Source: Spirochaetes bacterium RBG_16_67_19 (GTDB lineage Bacteria; Spirochaetota; Spirochaetia; SZUA-6; DRHE01). From it: a DNA stretch of 15,607 bases. Both the position numbers and the translations under genes were made by a program. The notes under the pieces are model-generated. The model did not search any database. It was not told the DNA's origin and was given only the letters and a program-made list of their open reading frames with translations. Shown one piece after another: positions 14,317 through 15,607 of this stretch. Position 1 is the stretch's first letter. Each line of letters starts with the position of its first letter. The stretch spans positions 1-15,607 of the forward strand of contig MIBK01000161.1 of assembly GCA_001829505.1 (NCBI GenBank), given 5' to 3'.

Positions 14317-15607
14317 CTACTTTCCCCGCAGGTAGGCCAGGTGCGGGATGAGGATGCGGTTGGGGTTGCCCGTGCCCTCGTAGAACAGGTCCACGATCGG
14401 CACCCCGTAGTCCTCCTGCATCTTGCGGTAGATCGAGGCGGTGACCACCCCCGGGCAGCAGAACATGGGGTTCAAGTGCAGCACCGCCTCCGCCCCGCCG
14501 TGCTCCAGGTAGTACAGGGCGCGGCCCAGGTTGATCGAGGTCTCCCCCACGATGAAGTGCTTCACCCGCCAGGCCTCCATCAGGCGCACGCCTTCGGCGA
14601 AGTCCGGCTCCAGCTGCTCGCCGATCAGGTCCGCGGCCAGCTTCTCATAGCGGCTCTCGATGGCGCGCAGCAGGCGGTAGTGACGCGGGTCGTCCCCGTG
14701 GAAGCGCACGTCGGCGTAGTAGTAGCAGAAGGCGTACTCGGTCATGGAGGGCAGCACCAGCTCCGCGCCCTGGCTCTCCACCAGGTCCAGCACGCGCTGG
14801 TTGGCGGCTTCGCTGTACTTCACGTACAGGTCGCCCAGCACCGCCACGCGCGGCCGGCGGCCGGCGGACTCGTCGCGGGGGATGGCCCGGAACTCCTCGA
14901 CGACGGCCGACAGCGCGGCGCGCAGGTCCCCGCCCTCGCGGATGGCCGCGCTCACCCGCTCCACGGCCCGGTCGAACACCTCGACCGTCTGCCCGGCCTG
15001 GCGCTCGTAGGGTTTGATGCGGTAGCGCAGCTTGTACAGCAGGCCGGCGGCGATGTTGGACTCGAAAATCCTGGCCGCCACGCTCTGGGGCAGGCGCTCG
15101 GCCAGGGCCATGCCGTTGATCTGGCCGATCTTCACCCCGCCCAGGCCGGCGGTGCGGAAAGCCAGCTCGGCCAGCACATTGAACTGGGGGAAGTTGCAGG
15201 CGTAGCAGGAGGTGGGCATGAAGAAGAAGGTGCGCGCCGGGTCCAGGCCGCCCTCCCGCAGCTTCTCGATGGCCCCGCCGACGATGGACACCAGCGGCAG
15301 GCACTCCCCGCCGCTGGCGTAGCGGTAGCCGGTGTTCAGGGCCTTCTCGTCGGCCTCCAGCACCACCGCCGGGTAGCCGGCGCGCGTGAAGCTGTCGGCC
15401 CAGAAGCGGCTGATCAGGCGGTCCAGGTACGGCACCAGAACCGTATCGCCGGGCTCGAGGCGATCGTCGCGCGGGCGGGTGGGCTCCGGCTTCACCAGGC
15501 CGGCCTCCCGGCGCAGGTGGTTGGCGAAGGAGCGCAGGCCCGCCTCCAGGCGCGTGGTGTAGCCCACGTCCGAGGCGTGCTCGTCCAGCTGCAGCACCAG
15601 GAAGGGC
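14317..15607 (-). CDS. 2-hydroxyacyl-CoA dehydratase activase-type protein, C-terminal part (start off window)
   Basis: 429 residues are visible, beginning inside the protein (PFLVLQLDEHASDVGYTTRLEA), so the start lies beyond the right edge; GTG 15597 is not a genuine start. Conserved features are GGECLPL, the double Cys motif PTSCYACNFPQF, KIGQINGMALAERLPQ, FIVGETSINLGRALYYLE and the late FCCPGVV Cys pair, ending NRILIPHLAYLRGK. These match the C-terminal portion of the large CoA-activase proteins in which an HgdC-like ATPase is fused to HgdB-like, Fe-S-binding dehydratase-type domains (DUF2229-related). The family drives electron transfer at the expense of ATP in anaerobes; the specific substrate of the fused type is not established. 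Its stop is followed closely by the ATPase pseudogene on the same strand. Confidence 0.85.
   Translation of the reverse strand, partial: PFLVLQLDEHASDVGYTTRLEAGLRSFANHLRREAGLVKPEPTRPRDDRLEPGDTVLVPYLDRLISRFWADSFTRAGYPAVVLEADEKALNTGYRYASGGECLPLVSIVGGAIEKLREGGLDPARTFFFMPTSCYACNFPQFNVLAELAFRTAGLGGVKIGQINGMALAERLPQSVAARIFESNIAAGLLYKLRYRIKPYERQAGQTVEVFDRAVERVSAAIREGGDLRAALSAVVEEFRAIPRDESAGRRPRVAVLGDLYVKYSEAANQRVLDLVESQGAELVLPSMTEYAFCYYYADVRFHGDDPRHYRLLRAIESRYEKLAADLIGEQLEPDFAEGVRLMEAWRVKHFIVGETSINLGRALYYLEHGGAEAVLHLNPMFCCPGVVTASIYRKMQEDYGVPIVDLFYEGTGNPNRILIPHLAYLRGK

Overview
The window is GC-rich, densely coded bacterial DNA carrying genes for a diderm (outer-membrane) organism: a lipobox protein, a secreted protein whose N-terminal third looks like an outer-membrane beta-barrel, and a periplasmic-type solute-binding protein. 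The partial gene at the right end belongs to the large CoA-dehydratase activase family, which is oxygen sensitive and typical of anaerobes. I lean towards a high-GC anaerobe, perhaps a spirochaete-like lineage, but the phylum is a guess.

Layout. Positions 1-5037 (minus strand) hold a two-gene surface operon behind a good sigma70-type promoter: a signal-peptide protein with a barrel-like domain, a transglutaminase-like domain and TPRs, coupled by an ATGA overlap to a long lipoprotein (Ig-like, two fibronectin III domains, LVIVD propeller repeats) that runs off the left edge. Divergent from it is an alpha/beta hydrolase with a cysteine nucleophile (5105-6100). Next comes an overlapping pair, a small conserved protein and an AbiEii/DUF6036-like nucleotidyltransferase (6209-6975). 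Converging on this pair is a polar amino-acid ABC transporter operon (substrate-binding protein and permease, 8647-7003) with no ATPase gene beside it.

Positions 8706-13374 are the highlight. A DUF222/HNH endonuclease gene is split by a 3.38-kb mobile element carrying three consecutive tyrosine recombinase genes joined by ATGA overlaps, the organisation of a Recombinase-in-Trio (RIT) element. Both ends could be read to the base. There are 37-bp perfect terminal inverted repeats, an 8-bp direct repeat (TGCACCTT) at the two junctions, and an extra 16-bp palindrome at the left end only. Removing one repeat copy plus the element restores a 428-residue HNH protein in frame. The predicted circular form would have a perfect 90-bp palindrome at its junction.

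Positions 13474-14308 (minus) contain a badly decayed AAA/DUF4143 ATPase pseudogene. Positions 14317-15607 (minus) contain the C-terminal part of a 2-hydroxyacyl-CoA dehydratase activase-type protein whose start is off the window. No tRNA, rRNA or CRISPR array was seen, and no gene-free stretch exceeds 300 bases: the element's non-coding ends, the divergent gap 5038-5104 and the gap 13375-13473 are all short.
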